Assembly (NCBI RefSeq): GCF_030160635.1 | Contig: NZ_BSOS01000073.1 | Location: forward strand, 124,001-188,000 | Direction of reading: 5' to 3' | DNA length: 64,000 nt | DNA from: Acidocella aquatica | GTDB taxonomy: Bacteria; Pseudomonadota; Alphaproteobacteria; Acetobacterales; Acetobacteraceae | Shown: positions 1 to 7,033 of the stretch, piece by piece | Layout of the letters: every line of letters starts with the position of its first letter | Numbering within the stretch: the stretch's first letter is position 1 | The notes under the pieces: model-generated | The model's input: only the letters and a program-made list of their open reading frames with translations | What the model was told of the DNA's origin: nothing | Database searches by the model: none | Made by a program: the position numbers and the translations under genes

Positions 1-393
1 CATCTCCACCACATCGGGGTGGCGGTCGGCCAATATGGCGATGCAGTTTTCGCATAAGCCACAGGGGTCAGGCGTGGGGCCGCCGTTGCCATCCGGCCCG
101 GTGCAGTTGAGCGCGCGGGCCAAAATACGCGCGGTGGTGGTTTTGCCGACCCCGCGCACCCCGGTGAGCATGAAGGCATGGGCGATGCGGTTCATCGCGA
201 AGGCGTTGCGCAGGGTGCGCACCAGCGCCTCCTGGCCGATCAGGTCATTAAAGGTGGTGGGCCGGTATTTGCGCGCCAGCACACGGTAGGCGGCGGCGGT
301 GCTGGGAGCTTCCGGCTCGTCACCAAACAGCGAGGGACCGGAGAAGGCGGGGGGCGCCGTGTCATCCGCTGTGTCATCATCGAACAAACCCAT
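1..393 (-). CDS. dnaX: DNA polymerase III subunit gamma/tau, N-terminal part (partial)
   Basis: This is the N-terminal 131 residues of the clamp-loader ATPase; the gene runs off the left edge of the window. The start is the ATG at 391-393, giving MGLFDDDTAD. After a short acidic leader comes the conserved stretch YRVLARKYRPTTFNDLIGQE. It is followed by the Walker A motif GVRGVGKTTTA and the zinc-module cysteines in NCTG, CGLCENC. The clamp loader places the beta clamp on DNA and holds the replisome together. The SRP RNA gene lies just upstream on the same strand, so the two may share a promoter. The identification is certain; the C-terminus and any programmed frameshift lie outside the window. 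Confidence 0.97.
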   Translation of the reverse strand, partial: MGLFDDDTADDTAPPAFSGPSLFGDEPEAPSTAAAYRVLARKYRPTTFNDLIGQEALVRTLRNAFAMNRIAHAFMLTGVRGVGKTTTARILARALNCTGPDGNGGPTPDPCGLCENCIAILADRHPDVVEM

Positions 394-420
394 GCGCGGC
401 AGATAACCTTCTACGAAAAG

Positions 421-524
421 GAGGTGGGAGGCCGGACAACGACCCATGAGGAAACTCGTTGCGGCTGCTGCCTTCCGGCCCTGACCGGGTTGGCGAGGCT
501 CACGTCCGCCGCCGACCTCCCAGG
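421..524 (-). ncRNA. ffs: Signal recognition particle RNA (4.5S, small bacterial type)
   Basis: Read on the minus strand, the segment contains the diagnostic apical-loop sequence GGTCAGGGCCGGAAGGCAGC. It includes the GGAAGGCAGCAGCC block that binds the M domain of Ffh. The 5' GGGAGGTCGG can pair with the 3' CCGGCCTCCC to close the long hairpin. The length of about 100 nt fits the domain IV-only SRP RNA of Gram-negative bacteria. The ends are estimated from the terminal pairing, to within a few bases. The gene sits between dnaX and nudC. Confidence 0.93.
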
Positions 525-593
525 CGCGTTATCACCTCTTCCGCGCCGGCGCGCAAGGTTGCTTCGCTCTGCATGTGCTGCCAAGTTCGCCCC

Positions 594-1496
594 ATGCGGC
601 AAATTATCCCTGGCAGACCCAATCCCTACACCGGCGGCAGGCTCGACCGCGCCGGGCATTTACGCGCCGACGACGCCGTGATGCACACCATGCGCCGCCA
701 TCAGGCCAGCCGCTACACCGTGTTCTGGAACGGCAAGGCGCTCATCACGGGCGCCGATATCCCCCAGGCCGCGATGACCGGCATCCCCGATACCGAGGCG
801 CCCTGGGTGTTTCTCGGCCTGCAGGACGATACCCCGATATTCGCCGTGGACCTCTCCGCGCATGAAGACCCGCACACGGCCCTGGCGGAGGAGGCAGGCG
901 CGTTTGTTGACCTGCGCAACCTCACCGCCTTGTTGCCCACGGATGATGCAACGATTCTCGCCACCGCGCGCGGCATGCTGCACTGGCGCGCCACGCATAA
1001 ATTCTGCCCGGCCTGCGGCGGCGCCATGGCGCCCACCCGCGGCGGCTGGGTGCTGCTGTGTACGCAATGCGGCGCCGAGAATTTTCCGCGCAGCGACCCG
1101 GCGGTGATCATGCTCGTGGTCCGCGGCGATTATCTGCTGCTCGGGCAGTCGCATAAATTTCCCGTGGACCGCAATTTCTACTCCACCCTGGCTGGCTTCG
1201 TGGAGCCGGGGGAAAGCCTGGAGGATGCCGTGCGGCGCGAGGTGTTTGAGGAAGTCGGCGTGCGGGTTGGCGAGGTGGCGTATCATTCCAGCCAGCCCTG
1301 GCCGTTCCCCGCCTCGCTGATGCTGGGCTATTATGCCGAGGCGCTGACCGGGGAGATCGTGCTGGAGGAAGCCGAGATGCGCGATGCGCGCTGGTTCAGC
1401 CGCGCCGATATCGCCAACCGCAAGGCGCTTGGCTTTAATCTGCCGCCGCAGGATTCCATCGCGCGGCGGCTGATCGAGGACTGGCTCGCGAGCTGA
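594..1496 (+). CDS. nudC: NAD(+) diphosphatase (Nudix, NudC)
   Basis: Hydrolyses NADH/NAD+ to NMN and AMP, and in well-studied members removes NAD caps from RNA. The start is the ATG at 594, giving MRQIIPGRPNPYTG, because RPNPYTG..LDRAGHLR resembles the usual NudC N-terminus; an open frame further upstream lies over the SRP RNA region and is not needed. A zinc ribbon CPAC...CTQC is followed by SDPAVIMLV and by the Nudix box GFVEPGESLEDAVRREVFEEVGV. The SQPWPFPASLMLGY signature of the NudC subfamily is present. The length of 300 residues is normal. The gene is expressed away from dnaX. Confidence 0.95.
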   Translation: MRQIIPGRPNPYTGGRLDRAGHLRADDAVMHTMRRHQASRYTVFWNGKALITGADIPQAAMTGIPDTEAPWVFLGLQDDTPIFAVDLSAHEDPHTALAEEAGAFVDLRNLTALLPTDDATILATARGMLHWRATHKFCPACGGAMAPTRGGWVLLCTQCGAENFPRSDPAVIMLVVRGDYLLLGQSHKFPVDRNFYSTLAGFVEPGESLEDAVRREVFEEVGVRVGEVAYHSSQPWPFPASLMLGYYAEALTGEIVLEEAEMRDARWFSRADIANRKALGFNLPPQDSIARRLIEDWLAS

Positions 1497-1520
1497 TCAG
1501 GTCACGCGCCACAAGCGCCC

Positions 1521-1555
1521 GCAAAAAAAATGCGGGAGCAAGCGCCCCCGCATTT
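1521..1555 (-). terminator. Intrinsic terminator of the histone-like gene
   Basis: On the minus strand an AATGCGGG/CCCGCATT stem is followed directly by a run of eight T (the A run at 1523-1530 on the plus strand). It lies about 40 bp past the stop codon of the lysine-rich gene. The stem could also slow readthrough from nudC on the opposite strand. Confidence 0.85.
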
Positions 1556-1592
1556 CTGTCTCTCGAAAATTACCTCAGAAAAGTATCAGGTC

Positions 1593-2324
1593 TCAGCTCT
1601 CGATCGACTCAGCGGTAATCACCTCAGTCACGCCGGTGTCCTGCATCTCAACCTCGGGCATCGCCGGGGCTTTCATTTTACGCGGCTTGCGGACGACCGG
1701 CTTCTTCACCTCGGCCTTCGGCGCGGCGGCTTTTTTGACGGCCGGTTTCTTCGCGGTGGCGGCTTTTTTCGGCGCAGCCTTCGTCACGGCAGCGGCTTTT
1801 TTCGGCGCGGCCTTCTTGGCGGGAGCAGCTTTCTTCGCGGCAACTTTCTTCGGCGCGGCTTTTTTCACGGCGGCGGCTTTTTTGGCAACCGGCTTCTTCG
1901 CGGCGGCGGTGGCTTTTTTCGGCGCGGCCTTCTTCACGGCGGCGGCTTTTTTAGCAACCGGCTTCTTCGCGGCGGTGGTGGCTTTTTTCGGCGCTGCCTT
2001 CTTCACGGCGGCGGCTTTTTTAGCAACCGGCTTCTTCGCGGCGGCAGCGGCTTTCTTCGGCGCGGCCTTCTTCACGGCGGCGGCTTTTTTGGCAACCGGC
2101 TTCTTCGCGGCGGCAGCGGCTTTCTTCGGCGCGGCTTTTTTCGGTGCGGCCTTCTTCACGGCGGCTTTCTTAACAGCCGGTTTCTTCACCGCGGCTTTTT
2201 TTGCCACCGGCTTCTTCGCGGCCGGTTTTTTAGCGGCCGGTTTTTTCGCTGCGGTTTTCTTGGCGGTTGCCTTCACAGCCAGTGGCTGGGCACGCATGGT
2301 TTCGGTGGTGTCTTCGATGGTCAC
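1593..2324 (-). CDS. Histone H1-like lysine/alanine-rich DNA-binding protein
   Basis: A protein of about 243 residues made almost entirely of KKAAAP-type motifs. It resembles eukaryotic H1 tails, AlgP and bacterial histone-like proteins. The central part has four 23-residue repeats of the type AKKPVAKKAAAVKKAAPKK. The C-terminus is less repetitive (VVRKPRKMKAPAMPEVEMQ) and acidic at the very end. The preferred start is the GTG at 2324-2322, which follows AAGGAG at an 8-nt spacing; an ATG at 2393 would add 23 residues with a weaker site. It probably binds DNA non-specifically through its positive charge, but no folded domain is visible. Copy number may vary between strains because the gene is a DNA tandem repeat. 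Confidence 0.85.
   Translation of the reverse strand: MTIEDTTETMRAQPLAVKATAKKTAAKKPAAKKPAAKKPVAKKAAVKKPAVKKAAVKKAAPKKAAPKKAAAAAKKPVAKKAAAVKKAAPKKAAAAAKKPVAKKAAAVKKAAPKKATTAAKKPVAKKAAAVKKAAPKKATAAAKKPVAKKAAAVKKAAPKKVAAKKAAPAKKAAPKKAAAVTKAAPKKAATAKKPAVKKAAAPKAEVKKPVVRKPRKMKAPAMPEVEMQDTGVTEVITAESIES
1867..2142. repeat. 69-bp in-frame tandem repeat, four copies
   Basis: The motif GCAACCGGCTTCTTCGC recurs at 1885, 1954, 2023 and 2092, an exact 69-bp period equal to 23 codons. The copies differ only at a few positions. They encode the AKKPVAKKAAAVKKAAPKK units of the histone-like protein. Confidence 0.9.
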
Positions 2325-2393
2325 GGGGTTTGCTCCTTGATCAAGGTGAATGAAGTTCGGTTCTTTGGCGTCCGGCACTGGATCGTCTCTCAT

Positions 2394-2826
2394 CACGGTC
2401 GGTGACCGTCTTTCCTGTTCGCGTGCGGGGCCTCTTGACCGATACGAAGTTGACTCGGTTGCGGCGCGAATCGCGCGACGCACGCAAGAATCGCTATTCT
2501 GCCCGTCGCACCTCGCTGTCAACAAAAAGCGTCACGAAATAGCCGGTTTCGATCATTTTTTTTGCCGTTCGTGCAAAAAAATCGCTTCGAAATGAATCGA
2601 ACGCATATTTCATGGGTTTGGCACGACAAAACACATTGCTCAAGAAAAACAAAACCGCGCGGCGGAACCACCTGGTGAACATGCGCCGGCGCAACTCTTT
2701 TTGGAGGCGCGCGTCCGGTCTTTTCTCCCGGACACAAATGCAACCGTTGCCTGAAAACCACGCCCGCGATGTGATCCCGCCCCTGTGTCCGCCAGCGGCT
2801 TGAACTTGGGCGCAATGCGGTGACTA
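2394..2826. other. Gene-free stretch between divergent genes
   Basis: About 430 bp between the histone-like gene (minus) and the DUF983 gene (plus). It contains A/T-rich patches around 2520-2660 that may hold promoters for either side. The short open frames here have no recognisable content and no good ribosome-binding sites. No RNA gene or repeat was seen. Confidence 0.5.
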
Positions 2827-3276
2827 ATGCGGCGCATGGACAAACCGCAAGACTACCACCCGGATTTTGAGAGCTGGCCGCCCGCCGGGACGCACGCCAA
2901 ACCCGAATGGGCGGCGGACAGCTGGCCCGTCACCATCGGCCGCGGCATCATGGGCCGCTGCCCAAGTTGCGGGGCGGCGCCTATATTTGATGGCTATCTC
3001 AAGGTGCATGAACGCTGCCTGAACTGCGCGGCGCCGCTGGGCGACATGCCCTCCGACGATGCGCCGCCCTATATCGCCATGCTTGTCGTGCTGCATGTGC
3101 TCGCCCTGTTTGTCGTATTTTTTTATAAAGGCTACTATCATCCGGGCATTTTGATGGCGGGCGTGCTGCTCGCGATGCTGGCGCTGATCTGCATGGCGGC
3201 CCTGCGCATGGCAAAAGGCGCGGTGATCGGCATTATGCTGAAGCTTGGTATGAAGCGGGAGGATCCCAATGGCTGA
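2827..3276 (+). CDS. DUF983 family membrane protein
   Basis: A 149-residue protein with a zinc-ribbon-like N-terminal half (GRCPSCG...HERCLNCAAPL). Two hydrophobic segments follow (about 80-100 and 105-125), the layout of the DUF983 family of small alphaproteobacterial inner-membrane proteins of unknown function. The first ATG is at 2827; a second at 2836 (MDKPQDYHPDF) is equally possible, and neither has a clear ribosome-binding site. Its end overlaps the start of the UPF0262 gene by 8 bp. It is therefore probably the first gene of an operon with UPF0262, mtnA and the DUF2272 lipoprotein. Confidence 0.88.
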   Translation: MRRMDKPQDYHPDFESWPPAGTHAKPEWAADSWPVTIGRGIMGRCPSCGAAPIFDGYLKVHERCLNCAAPLGDMPSDDAPPYIAMLVVLHVLALFVVFFYKGYYHPGILMAGVLLAMLALICMAALRMAKGAVIGIMLKLGMKREDPNG

Positions 3277-3745
3277 AGCAACGGGGCATTTGACGCGGGT
3301 TATCCTGGAGGGCGGACCACTGCACCGGATCTCCGCGTTGCAGGAAGCTGACCGGGTGCAGGCGGTCGCCGATCTGGAGGCGGAGAATGAATTCCATCCC
3401 GCCGCGCATCCGGGTCTGCAAAGCATCCTGCATCTCTCAATCCAGGAAGGCAGGCTGGTTTTTGACATCCGCGATGCGCAGGATGCTCCCGTGGTCGCCG
3501 TGATGCTCGCGATGGGGCCGTTCAAAATGCTGATCAAGGATTATCAGATGTTGCTCGACAGCTACGCCAGCGCCATCGCCGAAGGCCGCGAGGCGCGCGT
3601 GCAGGCGATCGATATGGGCCGGCGCGGCCTGCATAACGAGGGCGCGGAACTGATGATCGAACGGCTCGCGGGCAAGGTGGTGATTGATTTTCCGACCGCC
3701 CGGCGGTTATTCACCTTGGTCTGCGCACTGCACCAAAAGCTTTAG
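3269..3745 (+). CDS. UPF0262 family protein
   Basis: A 158-residue soluble protein matching the alphaproteobacterial UPF0262 family. The match rests on the conserved block HLSIQEGRLVFDIRD, on GPFKMLIKDYQMLLDSYASAI, and on the C-terminal FPTARRLFTLVCALH. A GGAGG lies 6 nt before the ATG at 3269. In many alphaproteobacteria this family sits near hisE or UPF genes; here it is translationally coupled to the DUF983 gene and 11 bp from mtnA. The function is not known. Confidence 0.9.
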   Translation: MAEATGHLTRVILEGGPLHRISALQEADRVQAVADLEAENEFHPAAHPGLQSILHLSIQEGRLVFDIRDAQDAPVVAVMLAMGPFKMLIKDYQMLLDSYASAIAEGREARVQAIDMGRRGLHNEGAELMIERLAGKVVIDFPTARRLFTLVCALHQKL

Positions 3746-3756
3746 GACACGATACG

Positions 3757-4845
3757 ATGAAAATAGATGGCACGCCCTTCCGCTCGATCTGGGTGGACGA
3801 CACGGATCGCTGGTCGGTTCGCATAATCGACCAGACCAAACTGCCCTGGTCGATCGACCTTGCACGGCTGACCACGATGGAAGGTGTCGCGCATGCGATC
3901 AAGGCCATGCTGGTGCGCGGCGCGCCGCTGATCGGCGCCTCCGCGGCTTATGGCGTGGCGCTGGCGATGCGCGCTGATGCGTCGGACGCAAGCCTTGCCA
4001 ATGCCATTGCCGTATTAGGCGCCACAAGGCCGACTGCGATTAACCTGCGCTGGGCGCTGGCGCGCATGCAGCAGGCGTTGCAGCCGCTCAGCCCCGCCGC
4101 GCGCACCGCGGCGGCCTACGGCGAGGCGGCGGCGATTTGCGATGAGGACGTGGCGACCAACCAGGCCATCGGCAAACACGGCCTGCCACTGATCGCCGCC
4201 CGCGCGGCCGGCGGGCGGCGGGTGAATGTGCTCACCCATTGCAACGCCGGGTGGATCGCCACGGTGGACTGGGGCACGGCACTGGCGCCGATCTATATGG
4301 CTCACGATGCGGGCATTGATGTGCATGTGTGGGTGGAGGAGACGCGCCCGCGCAACCAGGGCGCCTCGCTCACCGCCTGGGAGCTTGGCAAACATGGCGT
4401 CAACCACACCGTGATCGCCGACAACGCGGGCGGGCATATGATGCAGCGCGGCGATGTGGATCTGGTGATCGTCGGCACCGACCGCGTGACGCGCGCGGGC
4501 GATGTCGCCAACAAGATCGGCACTTATCTGAAGGCGCTGGCGGCGCGCGACAACGGCGTGCCCTTCTGGGTCGCCCTGCCCTCGTCCACCATCGACTGGA
4601 CGATCAGCGATGGTCTCGCCGATATTCCCATCGAGGAACGCGCGGCATCTGAAGTCACCACGATGACCGGGCGCGCACTCGATGGTTCGATCGCGACGAT
4701 CCGCGTGGTGCCCAAGGACAGCCCGGCGGCGAACCCGGCGTTTGATGTGACACCGGCGCGGCTGGTCTCGGGGCTGATAACCGAGCGCGGGCTGTGTGAT
4801 GCGAATGAGTTCGCGCTGCGCGAAATGTTCAGGGATATTGCGTAA
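3757..4845 (+). CDS. mtnA: S-methyl-5-thioribose-1-phosphate isomerase
   Basis: Converts methylthioribose-1-phosphate to methylthioribulose-1-phosphate in methionine salvage. The 362-residue protein has the family features RGAPLIGASAAYG and the catalytic cysteine in LTHCNAG (C162). The catalytic aspartate is in IVGTDRV (D242), followed by NKIGTY and VALPSSTIDW. The ATG at 3757 follows AGGA. No other methionine-salvage gene lies in the window, so the downstream steps must be encoded elsewhere or a shunt that uses MtnA alone is employed. The end overlaps the DUF2272 lipoprotein gene. Confidence 0.96.
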   Translation: MKIDGTPFRSIWVDDTDRWSVRIIDQTKLPWSIDLARLTTMEGVAHAIKAMLVRGAPLIGASAAYGVALAMRADASDASLANAIAVLGATRPTAINLRWALARMQQALQPLSPAARTAAAYGEAAAICDEDVATNQAIGKHGLPLIAARAAGGRRVNVLTHCNAGWIATVDWGTALAPIYMAHDAGIDVHVWVEETRPRNQGASLTAWELGKHGVNHTVIADNAGGHMMQRGDVDLVIVGTDRVTRAGDVANKIGTYLKALAARDNGVPFWVALPSSTIDWTISDGLADIPIEERAASEVTTMTGRALDGSIATIRVVPKDSPAANPAFDVTPARLVSGLITERGLCDANEFALREMFRDIA

Positions 4846-5599
4846 ATCCCTGGCGCTGCTGCTGGCGCTGGCCGGTTGCGTGGCGCCCGATGCCCACGCG
4901 CCGCGCTTCGCGCAGGTGCCTTATGAAACTTTTTCGCGGACCGATGCCGTGGCCGTGGCGATGGACGAATGGCGGCTCTGGGGCAGCCGTGTGGACGATT
5001 CCGGCGGGGCTGACTACGTGAAGACGGATGCCACCATGGCGGAGCGTCAGCCCGGCCTGTGGGAGCGTGTGGGCGAGTATTGGTGGGAGGGCATGAACGC
5101 CAGCGCCTACGACGCGGCCTATACCGGCAAGCATGATGCGCGGGGTCAGGTGTTTCCCCCCGCTGAGGATGCCACCTATGCGTGGTCGGCGGCGTTTATA
5201 TCTTACGTGATGCGCATCGCGGGGGCCGGGGCGGCGTTTCCCTACGCGCCGGACCACGCGACATATATCAACTACGCCGCCCGCGCGGCACAAGGCGGGG
5301 TTAAACATCCGCTGCTGATCGCCGAAAACCCCGCCAGCTATGCGCCGCGCCTGGGGGATCTGGTGTGCTTCCCGCGCGAGGGGGCGAGCCAGCTACAGTT
5401 CCAGGATTTACCAACGGGCAAAAATTTCCCCGCGCATTGCAGCATCGTTGTGGCGGGCGGGGTGGAGCGCCTCAGCGTGATCGGCGGCAATGTGGATGAT
5501 GCCGTGACGATGGAGCATCTGAGCACCAACGCCACGGGAGAGCTGAGCGGCAACCGCGAGAACTGGTTCGTGGTGCTGCGGGTGATGTATCTGCGTTAG
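4799..5599 (+). CDS. DUF2272 domain lipoprotein
   Basis: A predicted lipoprotein: a basic n-region and the hydrophobic stretch SLALLLALAG end in a lipobox cysteine (LAGC). The mature part has the DUF2272 signature YAWSAAFISYVMRIAG followed by DHATYINYA and GDLVCFPREG, resembling amidase/endopeptidase-like folds. The start is uncertain. GTG 4796, ATG 4799, ATG 4805 and TTG 4838 all keep the lipobox; the last would give a very short signal and the smallest overlap with mtnA. The function is unknown and presumably lies at the cell envelope. Confidence 0.85.
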   Translation: MRMSSRCAKCSGILRKSLALLLALAGCVAPDAHAPRFAQVPYETFSRTDAVAVAMDEWRLWGSRVDDSGGADYVKTDATMAERQPGLWERVGEYWWEGMNASAYDAAYTGKHDARGQVFPPAEDATYAWSAAFISYVMRIAGAGAAFPYAPDHATYINYAARAAQGGVKHPLLIAENPASYAPRLGDLVCFPREGASQLQFQDLPTGKNFPAHCSIVVAGGVERLSVIGGNVDDAVTMEHLSTNATGELSGNRENWFVVLRVMYLR

Positions 5600-6297
5600 A
5601 GTGCGTTGCGGTACAGGTTCAGCAACAGTGGCTGCTCGAAGACATAGCCGCCATCCTTCAGCCCGGTGGCGAATAATTTACGAACCTCTTCGGTCTCCAC
5701 ATTTTCGCGCTGGATGTTGTTGAAGGTCTGGCCTGTCACGCGGGCCACCATCGCCTCGAAATTCTCGTAGCGCGGATATTGCACATAACGGAACAGCGAC
5801 TCAACGGCGAACAGCCGCCGCGCGGTGCGCGCCAGCGCCGCCTGGGCCGCGTTGCGCACCACCGTCTCGTCGTTGAAGGGGCGCATGACCGGGAAATGCG
5901 TGCCGGTCATCGCCGGTTCCACCACGCAGAGAAACCCCGTCTCGCGTTTGAGCACGCGCGCGGCTTCGGTGAGGGCGGCGTCCATCTCACCTAAGGGCAC
6001 ATGATGCAGCGAGCGGAAGAAGAACACGCCGTCAACGCTTTGGTCCGCCAGGGGCAAGGTCTGCGCCTTGCCCTCAACGAAGGTTAGCCCCGCGACCGGC
6101 GGGGCGGCGCGGTTTTTCGCGGCCTGGATGGGGTCCGGCTCGACGCCCAGAACCGTTGCGCCGCGCGCGCAAAGTTCGCGGGCCACGATGCCGGGGCCGC
6201 AGCCGGTATCAACGACGCTGAGCCCGCCCACCGCCAGCAACGCCGCGACGGCGCCGATGTCGGTAAGTTCGCCCAGGTTCTTGCGTGTGGCTTCCAA
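5596..6297 (-). CDS. Class I SAM-dependent methyltransferase
   Basis: A 233-residue protein with the SAM-binding motif I VVDTGCGPGIVARELC and the acidic motif II end VLGVEPDP. Post-I and motif IV regions VDGVFFFRSLHHVP and EAARVLKRETGFLCVVEP follow, typical of the UbiE/Methyltransf_11 fold. The substrate is not evident. The start is a TTG at 6297-6295, preceded by AAGGA about 10 nt upstream; no ATG is available in frame nearby. It lies 34 bp downstream of the glutathione transferase gene on the same strand and converges on the DUF2272 gene with a 4-bp overlap. Confidence 0.85.
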   Translation of the reverse strand: MEATRKNLGELTDIGAVAALLAVGGLSVVDTGCGPGIVARELCARGATVLGVEPDPIQAAKNRAAPPVAGLTFVEGKAQTLPLADQSVDGVFFFRSLHHVPLGEMDAALTEAARVLKRETGFLCVVEPAMTGTHFPVMRPFNDETVVRNAAQAALARTARRLFAVESLFRYVQYPRYENFEAMVARVTGQTFNNIQRENVETEEVRKLFATGLKDGGYVFEQPLLLNLYRNAL

Positions 6298-6331
6298 AAT
6301 GAATTGATCCTTGGTTTGAGAGGGGGGTGGT

Positions 6332-7021
6332 TTATTTCAACGCCGTCTGGCCGAAGAGAATCTTCGCGGCTTCCGGCGTTACGGTTGGCGCGGGGTTGAT
6401 CTCCTTTGCCAGCGCATAGGCGCGCACCACCGCCGGGCGGGCGGCCATGGCGTTGAACCAGCGTTGCAGATGCGGGAAATCGTTGAGGTCCTGCTGCTGG
6501 CGCTCGTAGGGGACAATCCACGGGTAGCAGGCCATATCGGCAATGGAGTAGGCGCCGGCGATGAATTCACGGTCTGCCAGGCGCTTGTTCAGCACACCGT
6601 AGAGCCGGTTGGTCTCCTTGATGTAGCGCTCCATCGCGTAGGGGATACGCTCTGGCGCGTAGGTGACAAAATGATGGTTCTGCCCGGCCATCGGCCCCAG
6701 CCCGGCCATCTGCCAGTAGAGCCATTGCAGCACCTCGTATTTTTCGCGCGGCGCGGCGGGGAGAAATTTTCCTTCCTTCTCGGCGAGATATTCCAAAATG
6801 GCGCCGGATTCGAAAACACTGAGCGGCGCGCCACCGTCAACCGGGGCGCTGTCCACGATCGCGGGGATGCGGTTGTTGGGCGCGATCTTCAGGAAGTCCG
6901 GCGAGAATTGTTCACCCTTGGAGATGTTGACCGGAATGATTTTATAGGGCGTTCCGGCTTCTTCGAGGAAAATGGTGATCTTGTGGCCGTTGGGCGTGGT
7001 CCAATAAGAAAGTTCGATCAT
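6332..7021 (-). CDS. Glutathione S-transferase family protein (YfcG/YghU-like)
   Basis: A 229-residue protein with an N-terminal thioredoxin-like domain. It begins MIELSYWTTPNGHKITIFLEEAG, with NRIPAIVD (cis-proline) and the glutathione-binding ESGAILEYLA. An all-alpha C-terminal domain carries QMAGLGPMAGQNHHF and the N-capping box YSIADMACYPW. The TPNGHKITIFLEE and QMAGLGPM motifs point to the YfcG/YghU (Nu-class) group, which acts as a disulfide-bond reductase. It is 12 bp downstream of pepN and may be co-transcribed with it. Confidence 0.92.
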   Translation of the reverse strand: MIELSYWTTPNGHKITIFLEEAGTPYKIIPVNISKGEQFSPDFLKIAPNNRIPAIVDSAPVDGGAPLSVFESGAILEYLAEKEGKFLPAAPREKYEVLQWLYWQMAGLGPMAGQNHHFVTYAPERIPYAMERYIKETNRLYGVLNKRLADREFIAGAYSIADMACYPWIVPYERQQQDLNDFPHLQRWFNAMAARPAVVRAYALAKEINPAPTVTPEAAKILFGQTALK

Positions 7022-7033
7022 GCTGTCGCGTCC

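Noticed and set aside
1530-2405. Plus-strand frames over the histone-like gene, rich in Gly/Phe
   Set aside because: They are the antisense of the lysine-alanine repeats; the minus-strand product has a ribosome-binding site and terminator.
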